Shown: positions 40,617 to 50,491 of the stretch, piece after piece
How the letters are laid out: each line of letters starts with the position of its first letter
Position numbering within the stretch: the stretch's first letter is position 1
From: UMGS1279 sp045630265
Lineage (GTDB): Bacteria; Bacillota; Clostridia; Oscillospirales; Acutalibacteraceae
Direction: 5' to 3'
Assembly (NCBI GenBank): GCA_045630265.1
Contig: JAZQSV010000014.1
Coordinates: forward strand, 18,374-82,373
Length of the DNA: 64,000 nucleotides
The notes under the pieces: generated by a model
Databases searched by the model: none
The model's input: only the letters and a program-made list of their open reading frames with translations
What the model was told of the DNA's origin: nothing
Program-made: the position numbers and the translations under genes

Positions 40617-43600
40617 ATGGAATTTTTAAAAGAAGAGCTAAAAAATATATCATCAGTAAAGCAAATAGTGGCTGACGTAAAAGATGGCTTGCTACCCATT
40701 TCTGTTTTTGGGTTGCCGGACCTTTCGCGTGCGGCCTTTTCGCTTGTGCTTTCTGAATGTACAGACAAAAAAATTGTAGTTCTTACCTCCACTGAGGCTG
40801 AGGCGGTGCGTTTTGCAGAGGAATTTACTGCTCTTGGGAAGAGGGCGGTTTTAATACCTGCGAGGGATTATAATCTGCTGCATACAACCTCCTTTTCAAG
40901 GGAATATGAGCAAAGAAAAATCGCCGCCCTTTGGCAAATTTTAAAGGGCGAGTTTGACGGAATATTTTTAGATATAGAAGCTCTTACCCAAAAAACCATT
41001 GCGCCGAGCACCCTTCAAAGCCTTGCCCTTACCGTAAAGGTGGGGGACACTTTAGATTCAGACACTTTTTTCTCAGATCTTTTAGAGTCAGGATACGAAA
41101 GGACCGAGCAGGTAGAGGGTGTTGGGCAATTTTCGGTTAGGGGCAATATAATTGACCTTTATTCTCCAAACTTTGCTTTTCCTGTTAGAATTGAGCTTTG
41201 GGGAGATGAAATTGACAGTATTTCAAGCTTTTCACCCACAACCCAAAGGCGAATGGAGAACTTAGATGAATTTTGTCTTTTGCCCGCTGTAGAATTTGCC
41301 ATTGGCACCGATAATTTTATTGCTATTTTAGAAAAAATTCATTCCGGCAAAAAGGTTTCGGATGAATTTAAAAACACAGTAGAAAAAGATATCGATGCAC
41401 TAAAATCGGGACTTTCGGTTTCGGCTGACAGGTATATGGAGCATTTAAAAGAGACTCCCGTTTTTGTATGGGAATATTTTAAAGAGCTGCTTTTATTTGT
41501 AAATGATAATACCAACATAACCGCCCGAATAAAAAGCTTGGATGAGGCAAGAAAGGCCGAAGTTTCAGATTTAGTTCAGTCTGGGTCGTGTGATAAAACC
41601 TGCGAAAAATTCTGGGCTTTTAAAAACGATATTATAAAAGGCCTCGAAGGGTTAAATTTAATTTATCTTGACAGCTTTACAAAAAGTGGGTATCAGGTGC
41701 CCCCTAAAGCTATATACAACGTTTTTATAAAGCAACTCACCCCTTGGAGTGGCAGTATTGACCTGCTTTATGAGGATTTGGTTCCCGCCATTCAAAGAAA
41801 ACAAAAAATTGTTATTTTGGCGGGCAGTGAAAAGGGTGCTAAAATTTTAGTATCCCAGTTAGAGGTTAATAATATTAAGGCGCAGTATGCTTTGCCTTCG
41901 GAAAAAATTGAAAATGGTGGAGTTTACGTAATGCCTGCCTCCTTTACTGCGGGTATGGAAATAGAAGAGCGTAACCTTTTGGTTATTGCCCATAAATCAC
42001 CTGCGGTGTCAAAAAATAAAAAGAAAAAAAGTAAGGCCGAGGGATTCAGCTCACTTGAAGAGCTAAAGGTTGGCGACTATGTTGTACACTTTGCCCACGG
42101 CATTGGTCAGTTTGACGGAATTCACAGAATTGAAGCGGGCGGAGTAACCAAGGATTATATAAAAATTAAGTATAAAGGTAGCGACGTTTTGTACCTTCCC
42201 GTAACCCAGCTTGACCTTGTTTCAAGGTATATAGGCGGGGCGGGGGAGAATGGTCCTGTTTTGCATCGACTTGGCTCTGCCGACTGGCAAAAAACAAAAG
42301 CCAGAGTTAAATCGGCCGTTAAAAATATCGCCAAGGAGATTATAAAACTATATGCCGAAAGGCAGGAAATAAAGGGCTACGCTTTTTCCCCCGACGGTGA
42401 GCTTCAAAGAGATTTTGAGGCGCGCTTCCCCTTTGAGGAAACAGATGACCAGCTTAAAGCGGCCTATGAAATAAAAAGGGATATGGAGCAAAGCGTTCCT
42501 ATGGACCGTTTGCTTTGCGGTGATGTTGGTTTTGGCAAGACTGAGGTTGCGCTAAGAGCGGCATTTAAGTGCATTTGCGATGGTAAACAGTGTGCCTTGC
42601 TTGTTCCTACCACCATACTTGCCTGGCAACACTTTTTAACCGCTACCGAGCGTTTTGGCAATTTGCCAATCAGGGTGGAAATGCTATCCCGTTTTAAAAC
42701 AAAGGGCGAAATCGCCAAAACAGTAAAGGCACTAAAATCGGGCGAAGTGGATATGGTAATTGGTACCCACCGACTGCTATCAGATGATATTAAATTCCGT
42801 GATTTGGGACTTTTAATAGTGGACGAGGAACAGCGCTTTGGCGTAGCTCAGAAAGAAAAACTTAAAACCTCATTTACTAACGTGGACGTTTTAACCCTCA
42901 CCGCGACCCCAATTCCAAGAACCCTTAATATGGCCATGTCGGGAATTAGGGATATGTCCTCCATTGAGGAGGCCCCGCAGGACCGCCAGCCCGTTCAAAC
43001 CTACGTTTTGGAGCAAAATAGCGGAGTGCTTTTGGAGGCAATACGCAAGGAGCTTCGACGCGGTGGGCAGGTTTACTATATGCATAATAAGGTAGAAAGC
43101 ATTACCCATTGCGCTGCACGGCTGAAAACTGCCCTGCCCGAAGCCAATATAGGAATAGCCCACGGTAAAATGAGTGAAGAAGAGCTTTCCAAGGTTTGGA
43201 AAGAACTTTTAGAGGGCGAAATTGATATTTTGGTTTGCACCACAATTATTGAAACGGGCGTAGACGTACCCAATGCCAACACCCTTATTATTGAGGATGC
43301 CGACCGAATGGGTCTTGCTCAGCTTCATCAAATAAGGGGCAGAGTTGGTCGTTCTAACCGTAGATCCTATGCATATTTTTGCTTTAAAAGAGGTAAGGCG
43401 CTTTCTGAAATTGCCACAAAAAGGTTAGAGGCAATTAGGGAATATACCGCTTTCGGCTCGGGCTTTAAAATTGCAATGCGGGATTTGGAAATTCGCGGAG
43501 CAGGTAATATTTTGGGCGGCGAACAGCACGGACATATGGAATCGGTTGGATACGATATGTATATTAAGCTTTTGGCTGAAGCCGTTTCGGAGGAAAAGGG

Positions 43601-44045
43601 AGAAATTTCAAAACCCGCATACAGTGAATGTACGGTGGATTTGGATATAAATGCAAGTATCCCCGAAAAATACGTACCCTTTTTATCTCATCGACTTGAA
43701 ATGTACCGTAAAATTGCAGATATAAAATCAAAGGATGATAAATGGGACGTTATTGATGAACTTTGTGACCGATTTGGCGACCCACCCAAGGAGGTTTTGG
43801 GGCTTATTGATATTGCCCTTGTAAGGGGAGCTGCCGAAAGGTATGGTATTAAGGAGATAAACGGAAATAAAAATGAAATACGACTTTATCCGATGGAATT
43901 TTCGCCAACCCTTGCAAAAGAGCTAACTGAAAAGCTGGGCTCCGACATTAAAATTGTAACTAGTGAGCCGATACATTTCTCTGTCAAAATACCACCTAAA
44001 AAGAGCGGCGCCGATATTTTAAAGGAACTTGCAGAAAAAATGTAA
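40617..44045 (+). CDS. mfd: Transcription-repair coupling factor Mfd
   Basis: 1142 residues. The UvrB-like N-terminal part (to about 350), the RNA polymerase interaction domain (KVGDYVVHFAHGIGQFDGI, about 480), the helicase core with Walker A GDVGFGKTEVA (about 635) and DEEQRFGV (about 737), the TRG region (IRGRVGRSNRRSYAYF), and the C-terminal TRCF domain are in order. It pushes stalled RNA polymerase off DNA lesions and recruits UvrA. It ends the forward run that starts at 35277; a new promoter follows within 30 bp. Confidence 0.97.
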   Translation: MEFLKEELKNISSVKQIVADVKDGLLPISVFGLPDLSRAAFSLVLSECTDKKIVVLTSTEAEAVRFAEEFTALGKRAVLIPARDYNLLHTTSFSREYEQRKIAALWQILKGEFDGIFLDIEALTQKTIAPSTLQSLALTVKVGDTLDSDTFFSDLLESGYERTEQVEGVGQFSVRGNIIDLYSPNFAFPVRIELWGDEIDSISSFSPTTQRRMENLDEFCLLPAVEFAIGTDNFIAILEKIHSGKKVSDEFKNTVEKDIDALKSGLSVSADRYMEHLKETPVFVWEYFKELLLFVNDNTNITARIKSLDEARKAEVSDLVQSGSCDKTCEKFWAFKNDIIKGLEGLNLIYLDSFTKSGYQVPPKAIYNVFIKQLTPWSGSIDLLYEDLVPAIQRKQKIVILAGSEKGAKILVSQLEVNNIKAQYALPSEKIENGGVYVMPASFTAGMEIEERNLLVIAHKSPAVSKNKKKKSKAEGFSSLEELKVGDYVVHFAHGIGQFDGIHRIEAGGVTKDYIKIKYKGSDVLYLPVTQLDLVSRYIGGAGENGPVLHRLGSADWQKTKARVKSAVKNIAKEIIKLYAERQEIKGYAFSPDGELQRDFEARFPFEETDDQLKAAYEIKRDMEQSVPMDRLLCGDVGFGKTEVALRAAFKCICDGKQCALLVPTTILAWQHFLTATERFGNLPIRVEMLSRFKTKGEIAKTVKALKSGEVDMVIGTHRLLSDDIKFRDLGLLIVDEEQRFGVAQKEKLKTSFTNVDVLTLTATPIPRTLNMAMSGIRDMSSIEEAPQDRQPVQTYVLEQNSGVLLEAIRKELRRGGQVYYMHNKVESITHCAARLKTALPEANIGIAHGKMSEEELSKVWKELLEGEIDILVCTTIIETGVDVPNANTLIIEDADRMGLAQLHQIRGRVGRSNRRSYAYFCFKRGKALSEIATKRLEAIREYTAFGSGFKIAMRDLEIRGAGNILGGEQHGHMESVGYDMYIKLLAEAVSEEKGEISKPAYSECTVDLDINASIPEKYVPFLSHRLEMYRKIADIKSKDDKWDVIDELCDRFGDPPKEVLGLIDIALVRGAAERYGIKEINGNKNEIRLYPMEFSPTLAKELTEKLGSDIKIVTSEPIHFSVKIPPKKSGADILKELAEKM

Positions 44046-44073
44046 AAAAATTAAATTTTTGTCAAAAAAAGTA

Positions 44074-44102
44074 TTGAAAAAAATATTATAAGAAGGTATA
44101 AT
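44074..44102 (+). promoter_or_regulatory. Promoter of the BMP-family transporter
   Basis: TTGAAA (44074-44079), 17 bp, TATAAT (44097-44102), leaving a leader of about 150 nt before the start codon. Confidence 0.8.
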
Positions 44103-44113
44103 GATTTTGTAGT

Positions 44114-44225
44114 CTTTTATCAAAATACCTTTTTTATTACAGTTGGTTTTTCACTAGGATTTGATAAAGGCTTTTTTCTTTTTTATTTGTGCATATTGCT
44201 TGGGATAAAGAGATATACCCTAAGC
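44114..44225 (+). promoter_or_regulatory. Structured leader of the BMP-family operon (possible attenuator or riboswitch)
   Basis: CTTTTATCAAA (44114-44124) pairs with TTTGATAAAGG (44160-44170) over a 35 nt loop, and TTTTTTCTTTTTT follows at once, so it could act as a terminator. A second hairpin has GCTTGGG (44198-44204) and CCC-T-AAGC (44218-44225). I do not recognise a known riboswitch core; purine riboswitch motifs are not seen. Confidence 0.5.
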
Positions 44226-44259
44226 TTTTGTAATAAAAATAAAATGGAGGAAATGAAAA

Positions 44260-45426
44260 ATGAAAAAACTACTCGCAATTTTCATGGCAGTAGCAATGCT
44301 ACTGGGCCTTACTGCTTGCGGCGCAGGAGGCAACTCGGATGACGTTAAGGTTGGTTTTATCTGCCTTCACGACGAAAAATCCACCTACGACCTCAACTTC
44401 CTTAACGGTGTTGAAGAGGTTAAGAAAACTTTAGGTCTTACCGACGAACAGGTTATTGTTAAGACCAACATTCCTGAGGGCGACGAATGTTATCAGGCAG
44501 CTGCTGACCTTGTTGACCAGGGTTGTAACATTGTTTTTGCAAACTCTTTCGGTCATGAGGACTTTATGATTAAAGCAGCTAAAGAGTTTAAAGACGTTCA
44601 GTTCTGCCATGCTACCGGTACCAAGGCACACACAGAGGGCCTTGATAACTATCACAACGCTTTCGCTTCTATTTACGAAGGCCGTTACCTTGCAGGCGTT
44701 GCTGCAGGCCTTAAGATTAAGGAAATGATTGATGCAGGTAAAATCACCAAGGACCAGGCTAAAATGGGCTACGTTGGTGCTTTCACCTATGCTGAAGTTA
44801 TCTCTGGTTTCTCTTCTTTCTACCTTGGTGCTAAGTCCATCGTTCCCGAGGTTACAATGGACGTTCAGTTCACAGGTTCTTGGTATGACCCCGTTGAAGA
44901 GAAAAACGCTGCTGAAGCTTTAATCGCCAGAAAGTGCGTTCTTATTTCTCAGCACGCTGACTCTATGGGCGCTCCCTCCGCTTGTGAGGATGCTAAGATT
45001 CCTAACGTTTCCTACAACGGAAGCACTAAGGACGCTTGCCCCAATACTTATATCGTTTCCTCCAGAATCAATTGGGCACCCTACTACAAATATATGATAG
45101 AGTGCGTTAAAGAGGGCAAAGCTATTGACGCTGACTGGTGCGGCGGAATCGATGCAGGTTCTGTAGTACTTACCGAGGTTAACGAGACTGCTGCCGCTGC
45201 AGGTACAGCAGCTAAGCTTGAGGAAGTTACTAAGGGTCTTAAAGACGGCACCATCAACGTATTTGATACTGCTAACTTCACCGTTGAAGGCAAAAAGGTT
45301 GAGAGCCACAAGGTAGAGGAAAAGGAAGTTATCGAAAACGGTATCTTCAAGGAGTCTAAGGTTATGTCTGCTCCTTACTTTGACCTTAAGATTGATGGTA
45401 TTACAAGACTTAACGAGAAGTTCTAA
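44260..45426 (+). CDS. BMP family ABC transporter substrate-binding lipoprotein
   Basis: 388 residues, GGAGG before ATG. A signal peptide ends in the lipobox LGLTAC. The mature protein is of the Bmp/Med family: KVGFICLHDEKSTYDLNFLNG, NIVFANSFGHEDFM, GRYLAGVAAGL, and KMGYVGAFTYAEV. Characterised members bind nucleosides. The following genes supply a double ATPase and two permeases. A structured leader suggests the operon is controlled after transcription starts. Substrate within the nucleoside/purine group is inferred from the family. Confidence 0.93.
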   Translation: MKKLLAIFMAVAMLLGLTACGAGGNSDDVKVGFICLHDEKSTYDLNFLNGVEEVKKTLGLTDEQVIVKTNIPEGDECYQAAADLVDQGCNIVFANSFGHEDFMIKAAKEFKDVQFCHATGTKAHTEGLDNYHNAFASIYEGRYLAGVAAGLKIKEMIDAGKITKDQAKMGYVGAFTYAEVISGFSSFYLGAKSIVPEVTMDVQFTGSWYDPVEEKNAAEALIARKCVLISQHADSMGAPSACEDAKIPNVSYNGSTKDACPNTYIVSSRINWAPYYKYMIECVKEGKAIDADWCGGIDAGSVVLTEVNETAAAAGTAAKLEEVTKGLKDGTINVFDTANFTVEGKKVESHKVEEKEVIENGIFKESKVMSAPYFDLKIDGITRLNEKF

Positions 45427-45442
45427 TTTAAAATTTATTTAA

Positions 45443-45486
45443 GTATAGGCGGGGTGTAACGCTCCGCCTATACCTAGTTTTTATGT
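45443..45486 (+). terminator. Hairpin after the BMP binding-protein gene
   Basis: GTATAGGCGGGG (45443-45454) pairs with CTCCGCCTATAC (45462-45473) with one G-T pair, then CTAGTTTTTAT. It is likely leaky, since the transporter genes downstream have no clear promoter of their own. Confidence 0.75.
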
Positions 45487-45556
45487 ATTTTGTCTGCGAT
45501 AAGGGCAAATTTTTTGCTTTTATCGGAGCTAAAATAGTTATTTGGGGGTGCTTTTT

Positions 45557-47113
45557 TTGTCAAATGTAGTAAAGCTTGAGTGTAGGGACATTACCAAAAC
45601 CTTTGGTAGCGTTGTTGCAAACAAAAATTGCAATTTGGACGTAAGAGAAGGAGAAATCCTTGCTATTTTAGGAGAAAACGGTAGCGGCAAAACCACACTT
45701 ATGAATATGGTTGCGGGTATTTATTTCCCCGACAATGGACAAATTTTTGTGGACGGTAAGGAAGTAGTTATTCGTTCTCCTAAGGATGCTTTTGAGCATA
45801 AAATTGGTATGATTCATCAGCACTTTAAGCTTGTAAACGTATTTTCTGCCACTGAAAATATTGCCCTTGGTACTGACGAGGATAAAAGATATAATCTGGC
45901 AGAGGTTACCAGAAAGGTTATTGAAATAACCCAAAAGTACGGCTTTATAATTGACCCCCAGAAAAAGGTTCATGATATGTCTGTTTCCGAAAAGCAGACG
46001 GTTGAAATCATTAAGGTGCTTTACCGCGGTGCAGACATTCTAATTTTGGACGAGCCCACGGCAGTTTTAACTCCACAGGAAACTGAAAAGCTTTTTGCAG
46101 TTCTTCGCCGTATGCGTGAGGACGGTAAGTCTATTATAATTATTACCCACAAAATGCACGAGGTACTTTCAATTTCTGACCGTGTTGCGGTGCTTCGCCG
46201 CGGCGAGCACGTTTCTACTGTGAACACAAGTGAAACAAACGAGGCAGAGCTTACCGAAATGATGATGGGTGAAAAGGTAGTTCTTAATATTAATAGAAGT
46301 GAGCCCAAAAATCCCACCGACCGCCTTGTTGTTAATGGTGTTACGAGTGTAAATGACGAGGGCAGAAAGGTTTTGGATGATATTTCCTTTACTGCTCGTT
46401 CGGGTGAAATACTTGGTATTGCGGGAATTGCGGGTAGCGGACAAAGAGAACTGCTTGAATCTATTGCCGGTCTTAACCGACTGGATAATGGTGAAATTAC
46501 ATATATCGACCCTAAGACAGGAAATAAGGAAAACCTAAGGGACAAAACACCTATTCAAATTCGTGAGCTTGGTGTTCGCCTTTCCTTTGTGCCGGAGGAC
46601 CGCCTTGGTATGGGTCTTGTAGGCAACATGGATATTATTGATAATATGATGCTTAGAAGCTACCGAAAGGGACATTCGGCGTTTTTAGAAAGAAAGGGTC
46701 CTAAGGACCTTGCCGAGCGTATTATTCAAGACCTTAACGTTTCCACCCCAGGTGCTACAACACCGGTAAGACAACTTTCGGGCGGTAACGTTCAAAAGGT
46801 TTTGGTAGGCCGTGAAATTGCCGCTTCGCCTACCGTTTTAATGGCGGCATATCCTGTTCGCGGCCTTGACGTAAACGCTTCCTATACAATTTATAACCTT
46901 TTAAACGAACAAAAAGAGCGTGGCGTTGCGGTTATATTTGTAGGTGAGGATTTAGACGTTTTAATGGAACTTTGTGATAGAATTTTGGTTGTAAATTCGG
47001 GCAGGGTTACAGGCGTATTGGACGGACGCACCGCTAAAAAGGAAGAAATTGGTCTTTTAATGGTTAAATCCACATCGGCAGATGAAGATGACTTAGAAAA
47101 GGGGGAAGAGTAA
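45557..47113 (+). CDS. BMP-type (nucleoside) ABC transporter, double ATP-binding protein
   Basis: 518 residues from a TTG at 45557, 6 bp after GGGGGTG; an in-frame TTG at 45542 precedes that ribosome site. First domain: Walker A GENGSGKTT (about residue 39), MSVSEKQTVEI in the signature position, LDEPTAVLTP. Second domain: GIAGSGQREL in place of Walker A, LSGGNVQKV signature, and AAYPVRGLD without the catalytic glutamate. One working and one degenerate site are normal for this sugar/nucleoside branch. Closely coupled to the two permease genes. Confidence 0.95.
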   Translation: MSNVVKLECRDITKTFGSVVANKNCNLDVREGEILAILGENGSGKTTLMNMVAGIYFPDNGQIFVDGKEVVIRSPKDAFEHKIGMIHQHFKLVNVFSATENIALGTDEDKRYNLAEVTRKVIEITQKYGFIIDPQKKVHDMSVSEKQTVEIIKVLYRGADILILDEPTAVLTPQETEKLFAVLRRMREDGKSIIIITHKMHEVLSISDRVAVLRRGEHVSTVNTSETNEAELTEMMMGEKVVLNINRSEPKNPTDRLVVNGVTSVNDEGRKVLDDISFTARSGEILGIAGIAGSGQRELLESIAGLNRLDNGEITYIDPKTGNKENLRDKTPIQIRELGVRLSFVPEDRLGMGLVGNMDIIDNMMLRSYRKGHSAFLERKGPKDLAERIIQDLNVSTPGATTPVRQLSGGNVQKVLVGREIAASPTVLMAAYPVRGLDVNASYTIYNLLNEQKERGVAVIFVGEDLDVLMELCDRILVVNSGRVTGVLDGRTAKKEEIGLLMVKSTSADEDDLEKGEE

Positions 47114-48208
47114 ATGGCAAAAAGTGGAATAAAGACACCTCTTTTTCATATTGCCAAGCGTGATCCCGCTTCTGTGAAATGGCATTTCGGCGTTATGGTG
47201 CGCGGAGTAGCTATAATATCTGCTCTTATTGTTTCGGGCATACTTATAATGCTTCTCTCAAATAAAAACCCCGTTCAGATTTATATGGAAATGTTCAGGG
47301 GTGTTTTCGGCACCGAACGAAGAGTTTGGAACACGCTTCAAGATACTGCAATTTTGCTTTGTATTTCGCTTGCTGTTACCCCCGCCTTTAAAATGCGCTT
47401 TTGGAACTGCGGAGCTGAGGGACAGGTTTTGATAGGCGGACTTGCAACAGTTGCCACAATGTTCTTCTTAGGTGATAAGCTGCCATATCCGGTGCTTATT
47501 TTGGTTATGATTGCGGCCAGTATTTTGGCGGGCATAATTTGGGCGGTAATACCTGCCGTTTTCAAGGCAATTTGGAATACAAATGAAACCCTTTTTACAC
47601 TTATGATGAACTATGTGGCCATTCAGTTTGTGGCATACTTTTTAAAGGTGTTTGCAAAGGATGGCTCGGGTGTTTTAAAAACAATGCCCCAGTATGGACT
47701 TCCTGTTATTGCAGGCAAGCAGTTTCTTCTGAATATAATTATTGTGGCGATTGTAACAGCTGTTTCTTACGTTTATCTAAAATATTCCAAACAAGGATAT
47801 GAGATTTCGGTAGTAGGGGAAAGCGAAAATACCGCTAAGTACATAGGCATTGGTGTTAAAAAGGTTATTATAAGAACTTTGGTTGTGTCGGGTGCTATAT
47901 GCGGCATTGCAGGCCTCCTTATTGTAGGCGGCACAAACCATACCATAAGTACAACGACTGTTGCAGGCAGGGGATTTACGGCCATTATGGTTTCCTGGCT
48001 TGCAAAGTTTAATCCAGTAGTTATGATATTCACTACCTTCCTTGTTGTTTTCCTTAGCAGAGGTGCTGGTCAAATTTCTACCACATTCAACGTTCCTAGC
48101 TCTGTTTCAGATATTATCACAGGAATAATGCTTTTGTTCATAATTGGCTGTGAATTTTTCCTTAGATATAAAATTGTGCTTACAAAACATACAAAGGAGG
48201 GTAACTGA
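47114..48208 (+). CDS. BMP-type ABC transporter permease 1
   Basis: 364 residues, starting directly after the ATPase stop. It has eight or more membrane helices and belongs to the branched-chain amino acid/ribose permease fold (FWNCGAEGQVLIGGLATV, IGIGVKKVIIRTLVVSGAICGIAGLLIV). It corresponds to the larger permease of Bacillus nucleoside importers (YufP/NupP type). It pairs with the next gene product, whose start overlaps its stop by one base. Confidence 0.93.
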   Translation: MAKSGIKTPLFHIAKRDPASVKWHFGVMVRGVAIISALIVSGILIMLLSNKNPVQIYMEMFRGVFGTERRVWNTLQDTAILLCISLAVTPAFKMRFWNCGAEGQVLIGGLATVATMFFLGDKLPYPVLILVMIAASILAGIIWAVIPAVFKAIWNTNETLFTLMMNYVAIQFVAYFLKVFAKDGSGVLKTMPQYGLPVIAGKQFLLNIIIVAIVTAVSYVYLKYSKQGYEISVVGESENTAKYIGIGVKKVIIRTLVVSGAICGIAGLLIVGGTNHTISTTTVAGRGFTAIMVSWLAKFNPVVMIFTTFLVVFLSRGAGQISTTFNVPSSVSDIITGIMLLFIIGCEFFLRYKIVLTKHTKEGN

Positions 48209-49155
48209 TGATTGCGTTTATTGTTAGTGCTATCCGCCTTGGTATGACTCTTCTTTTCGGTGCAACGGGAGAAACTATAACTGAAAAATCAGGCCACCTA
48301 AACCTTGGTATTCCGGGTGTAATGTGCGTTGGCGCTTCCTGTGGTTGCTTTGTTGAATATCTTTATTTAACTGCGGCGGGGGATAACGTAAGCGGTGTAC
48401 TTGCCGTGTTGCTTCCCGTTATAGCAACCCTTATCGGTAGTGCTCTTATGGGACTGCTTTTTAGTTTTCTTACAGTAACTTTAAGAGCAAATCAAAACGT
48501 TACGGGTCTTGCGCTTACTACCCTTGGTGTTGGTATTTCCGACTATATGATTAAGCAAACTGAGCTTATCTATGTAAGGGGCGCAATTTATTTTAAAGCT
48601 TCACTGCCTTTTGCATCAAAGCTTGGCTCTTTTGGAGAAATATTTCTTTCCCACGGTGTTTTGGTATACCTTGCAATTATAGTTGCGCTTGTTACAACTT
48701 TTGTTTTAAATCGCACCCGCGTAGGACTTCATCTGCGCGCTGTTGGTGAAAATCCTGCTACTGCCGATGCGGCGGGTATTAACGTTTCTGCCTACCGCTA
48801 CGGTGCCACCTGCATTGGCTGTGGTATTGCGGGCCTTGGTGGTCTTTCCTTCGTTATGGACTATCTTAACGGCAACTGGGAATATATGATAGATGATATT
48901 GGTTGGCTTGCTATAGCCCTTGTTATTTTTACGGTTTGGAAACCCAATCTTGCAATTTTCGGCTCACTTATTTTTGGCGCACTTTATATTGCAAGTAGTT
49001 ATATAACAGGTGTTAGCTTTGCAGGTAAAGAGCTATTTAAACTGCTTCCTTATGTTGTTACCATTATTGTTTTAATCTTTACAAGTATGCGTAGCAAAAA
49101 GAAAAATCAGCCCCCAGAAAGCCTGGGCCTTCCGTATTTTAGGGAAGAAAGATAA
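48208..49155 (+). CDS. BMP-type ABC transporter permease 2
   Basis: 315 residues, ATG overlapping the previous stop (TGATG), with AAAGGAGG upstream. It has about eight membrane helices; motifs are GATGETITEKSGHLNLGIPG and NRTRVGLHLRAVGENPATADAAGI, the latter a cytoplasmic coupling loop. It corresponds to YufQ/NupQ-type permeases. It ends the operon, and a very long perfect hairpin follows 8 bp later. Confidence 0.94.
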   Translation: MIAFIVSAIRLGMTLLFGATGETITEKSGHLNLGIPGVMCVGASCGCFVEYLYLTAAGDNVSGVLAVLLPVIATLIGSALMGLLFSFLTVTLRANQNVTGLALTTLGVGISDYMIKQTELIYVRGAIYFKASLPFASKLGSFGEIFLSHGVLVYLAIIVALVTTFVLNRTRVGLHLRAVGENPATADAAGINVSAYRYGATCIGCGIAGLGGLSFVMDYLNGNWEYMIDDIGWLAIALVIFTVWKPNLAIFGSLIFGALYIASSYITGVSFAGKELFKLLPYVVTIIVLIFTSMRSKKKNQPPESLGLPYFREER

Positions 49156-49163
49156 AGTAAATT

Positions 49164-49216
49164 AATATTAAACTAAAACCCCAAAGGATTTTCCTTTGGG
49201 GTTTTAGTTTAATATT
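49164..49216. terminator. Bidirectional terminator with a perfect 25 bp stem
   Basis: The arms 49164-49188 and 49192-49216 are perfect reverse complements with a TTT loop. The GC core ACCCCAAAGGA is flanked by A/T arms that give U runs in both directions, fitting the convergent genes on either side. Confidence 0.9.
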
Positions 49217-49221
49217 CTTAT

Positions 49222-50490
49222 TTATTTGTTTTTATCTACCTTTAAAACCTCTTCTGCTGCCATTAAAATTCCTGCTCTTGCGCTATGGAAATTAAGACCG
49301 CCCTGGAGCCATACGGCATAGGGGTCACGAAGGGGTGCGTCGGCCGAAAGTTCTATGGAAGAGCCGCCTGCAAAGGCACCCGCCGCCATAATAACCTTGT
49401 CGTCATAGCCGGGCATATCCCACGGCTCGGGGGTAAGGTGTGAGTCTACAGGTGCTCCGCTTTGAAGACCTTTGCAAAATGCAATGAGGCGCTCACTGTT
49501 TTCAAGGCAAATACTTTGAATAATATCGCCACGTTTTTCGTTAACCCTGGGTGATACTTCAAAGCCCATCTCGCTGAATAGCGCCGCAGTATAAACGGCC
49601 GATTTCAGAGCCTCACCCGTAACGTGCGGCGCACTGAAAAGGCCCATATAAAGTTCCCTGTTATGGCCTAAGGTTGCGCCAACCTCACGGCCCACACCCG
49701 CCGCAGTCATTCTGTAGGAGCATTTTTCAATAAGGTCGGCTCTGCCCGCCATATATCCTCCGCAAGGAGCAATACCGCCGCCGGGATTTTTAATTAGTGA
49801 ACCTGCCATTAAATCGGCGCCAACCTCGGTGGGCTCTAATTTTTCTGTAAACTCGCCGTAGCAGTTATCTACCATAATATAGCTTTCGGGAGAAATACTT
49901 TTAATAATTTCACAAAGGTTTTTAACGTCGTCTATTTTAAGACTGGCCCTTAAAGAATATCCTCTTGAGCGCTGAATGTAAACTACCTTGTAAGTATCGT
50001 TTTTAAGGGCATTCTTAATGCTGTCTATATCAGGAGTTCCGTCATTTTTAAGGGATACTTCGTTGTATTCTACACCAAAATCGGCTAAAGAGCCGTCGCT
50101 ATGGCCATCGATACCAAGCACACCAATAAGGGTGTCATAGGGTCTTCCCGTAATGCAAAGCATTTTATCCTTTGGCCGAAGAAGTCCAAAAAGGGCAACG
50201 GTAAGGGTGTGTGTACCGCTTGCAAAGGTGTGGCGAATCAGCGCATCCTCGGCGCCGAAAATGTCGGCTAAGATTTTATCTAAATCGTCCCTGCCTTTGT
50301 CGCCGTAGCCGTAGCCCGTAGTAGGGGCAAAGTTGCTCTCAGACACGCGGTGTTTAATGAAAGATGAAAGAACCTTTAACTGGTTATAACTTGTAATTTC
50401 ATCAATCTCGGAGAAACTTTTTTCTGCTACCATCTTTGCCCTTATGTCAAGTTTTGAAAGCTCGGGGCAAATTTCAAAAAAGTCTAACAT
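49222..50490 (-). CDS. PLP-dependent methionine gamma-lyase/aluminium resistance family protein
   Basis: 422 residues. It matches the family annotated as aluminium resistance or C-S lyase-like proteins: TTGYGYGDKGRD, HTFASGTHTL, IQRSRGYSLRASL, VDNCYGEF, and the PLP lysine in GSLIKNPGGGI (about residue 236). The fold is of the cystathionine lyase type; the real substrate is not known. The gene is the last of a reverse run that starts with murD or the M42 peptidases; the GNAT gene stops 1 bp before it. Confidence 0.9.
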   Translation of the reverse strand: MLDFFEICPELSKLDIRAKMVAEKSFSEIDEITSYNQLKVLSSFIKHRVSESNFAPTTGYGYGDKGRDDLDKILADIFGAEDALIRHTFASGTHTLTVALFGLLRPKDKMLCITGRPYDTLIGVLGIDGHSDGSLADFGVEYNEVSLKNDGTPDIDSIKNALKNDTYKVVYIQRSRGYSLRASLKIDDVKNLCEIIKSISPESYIMVDNCYGEFTEKLEPTEVGADLMAGSLIKNPGGGIAPCGGYMAGRADLIEKCSYRMTAAGVGREVGATLGHNRELYMGLFSAPHVTGEALKSAVYTAALFSEMGFEVSPRVNEKRGDIIQSICLENSERLIAFCKGLQSGAPVDSHLTPEPWDMPGYDDKVIMAAGAFAGGSSIELSADAPLRDPYAVWLQGGLNFHSARAGILMAAEEVLKVDKNK

Positions 50491-50491
50491 T

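Noticed and set aside
44103..44259. Purine riboswitch before the BMP-type transporter
   Set aside because: The conserved junction and paired loop sequences are not seen; the stems have different sizes and loops.
45084..45350. Reverse-strand open frames inside the BMP binding-protein gene
   Set aside because: They are shadows of a well-supported lipoprotein gene, with no family signature of their own.
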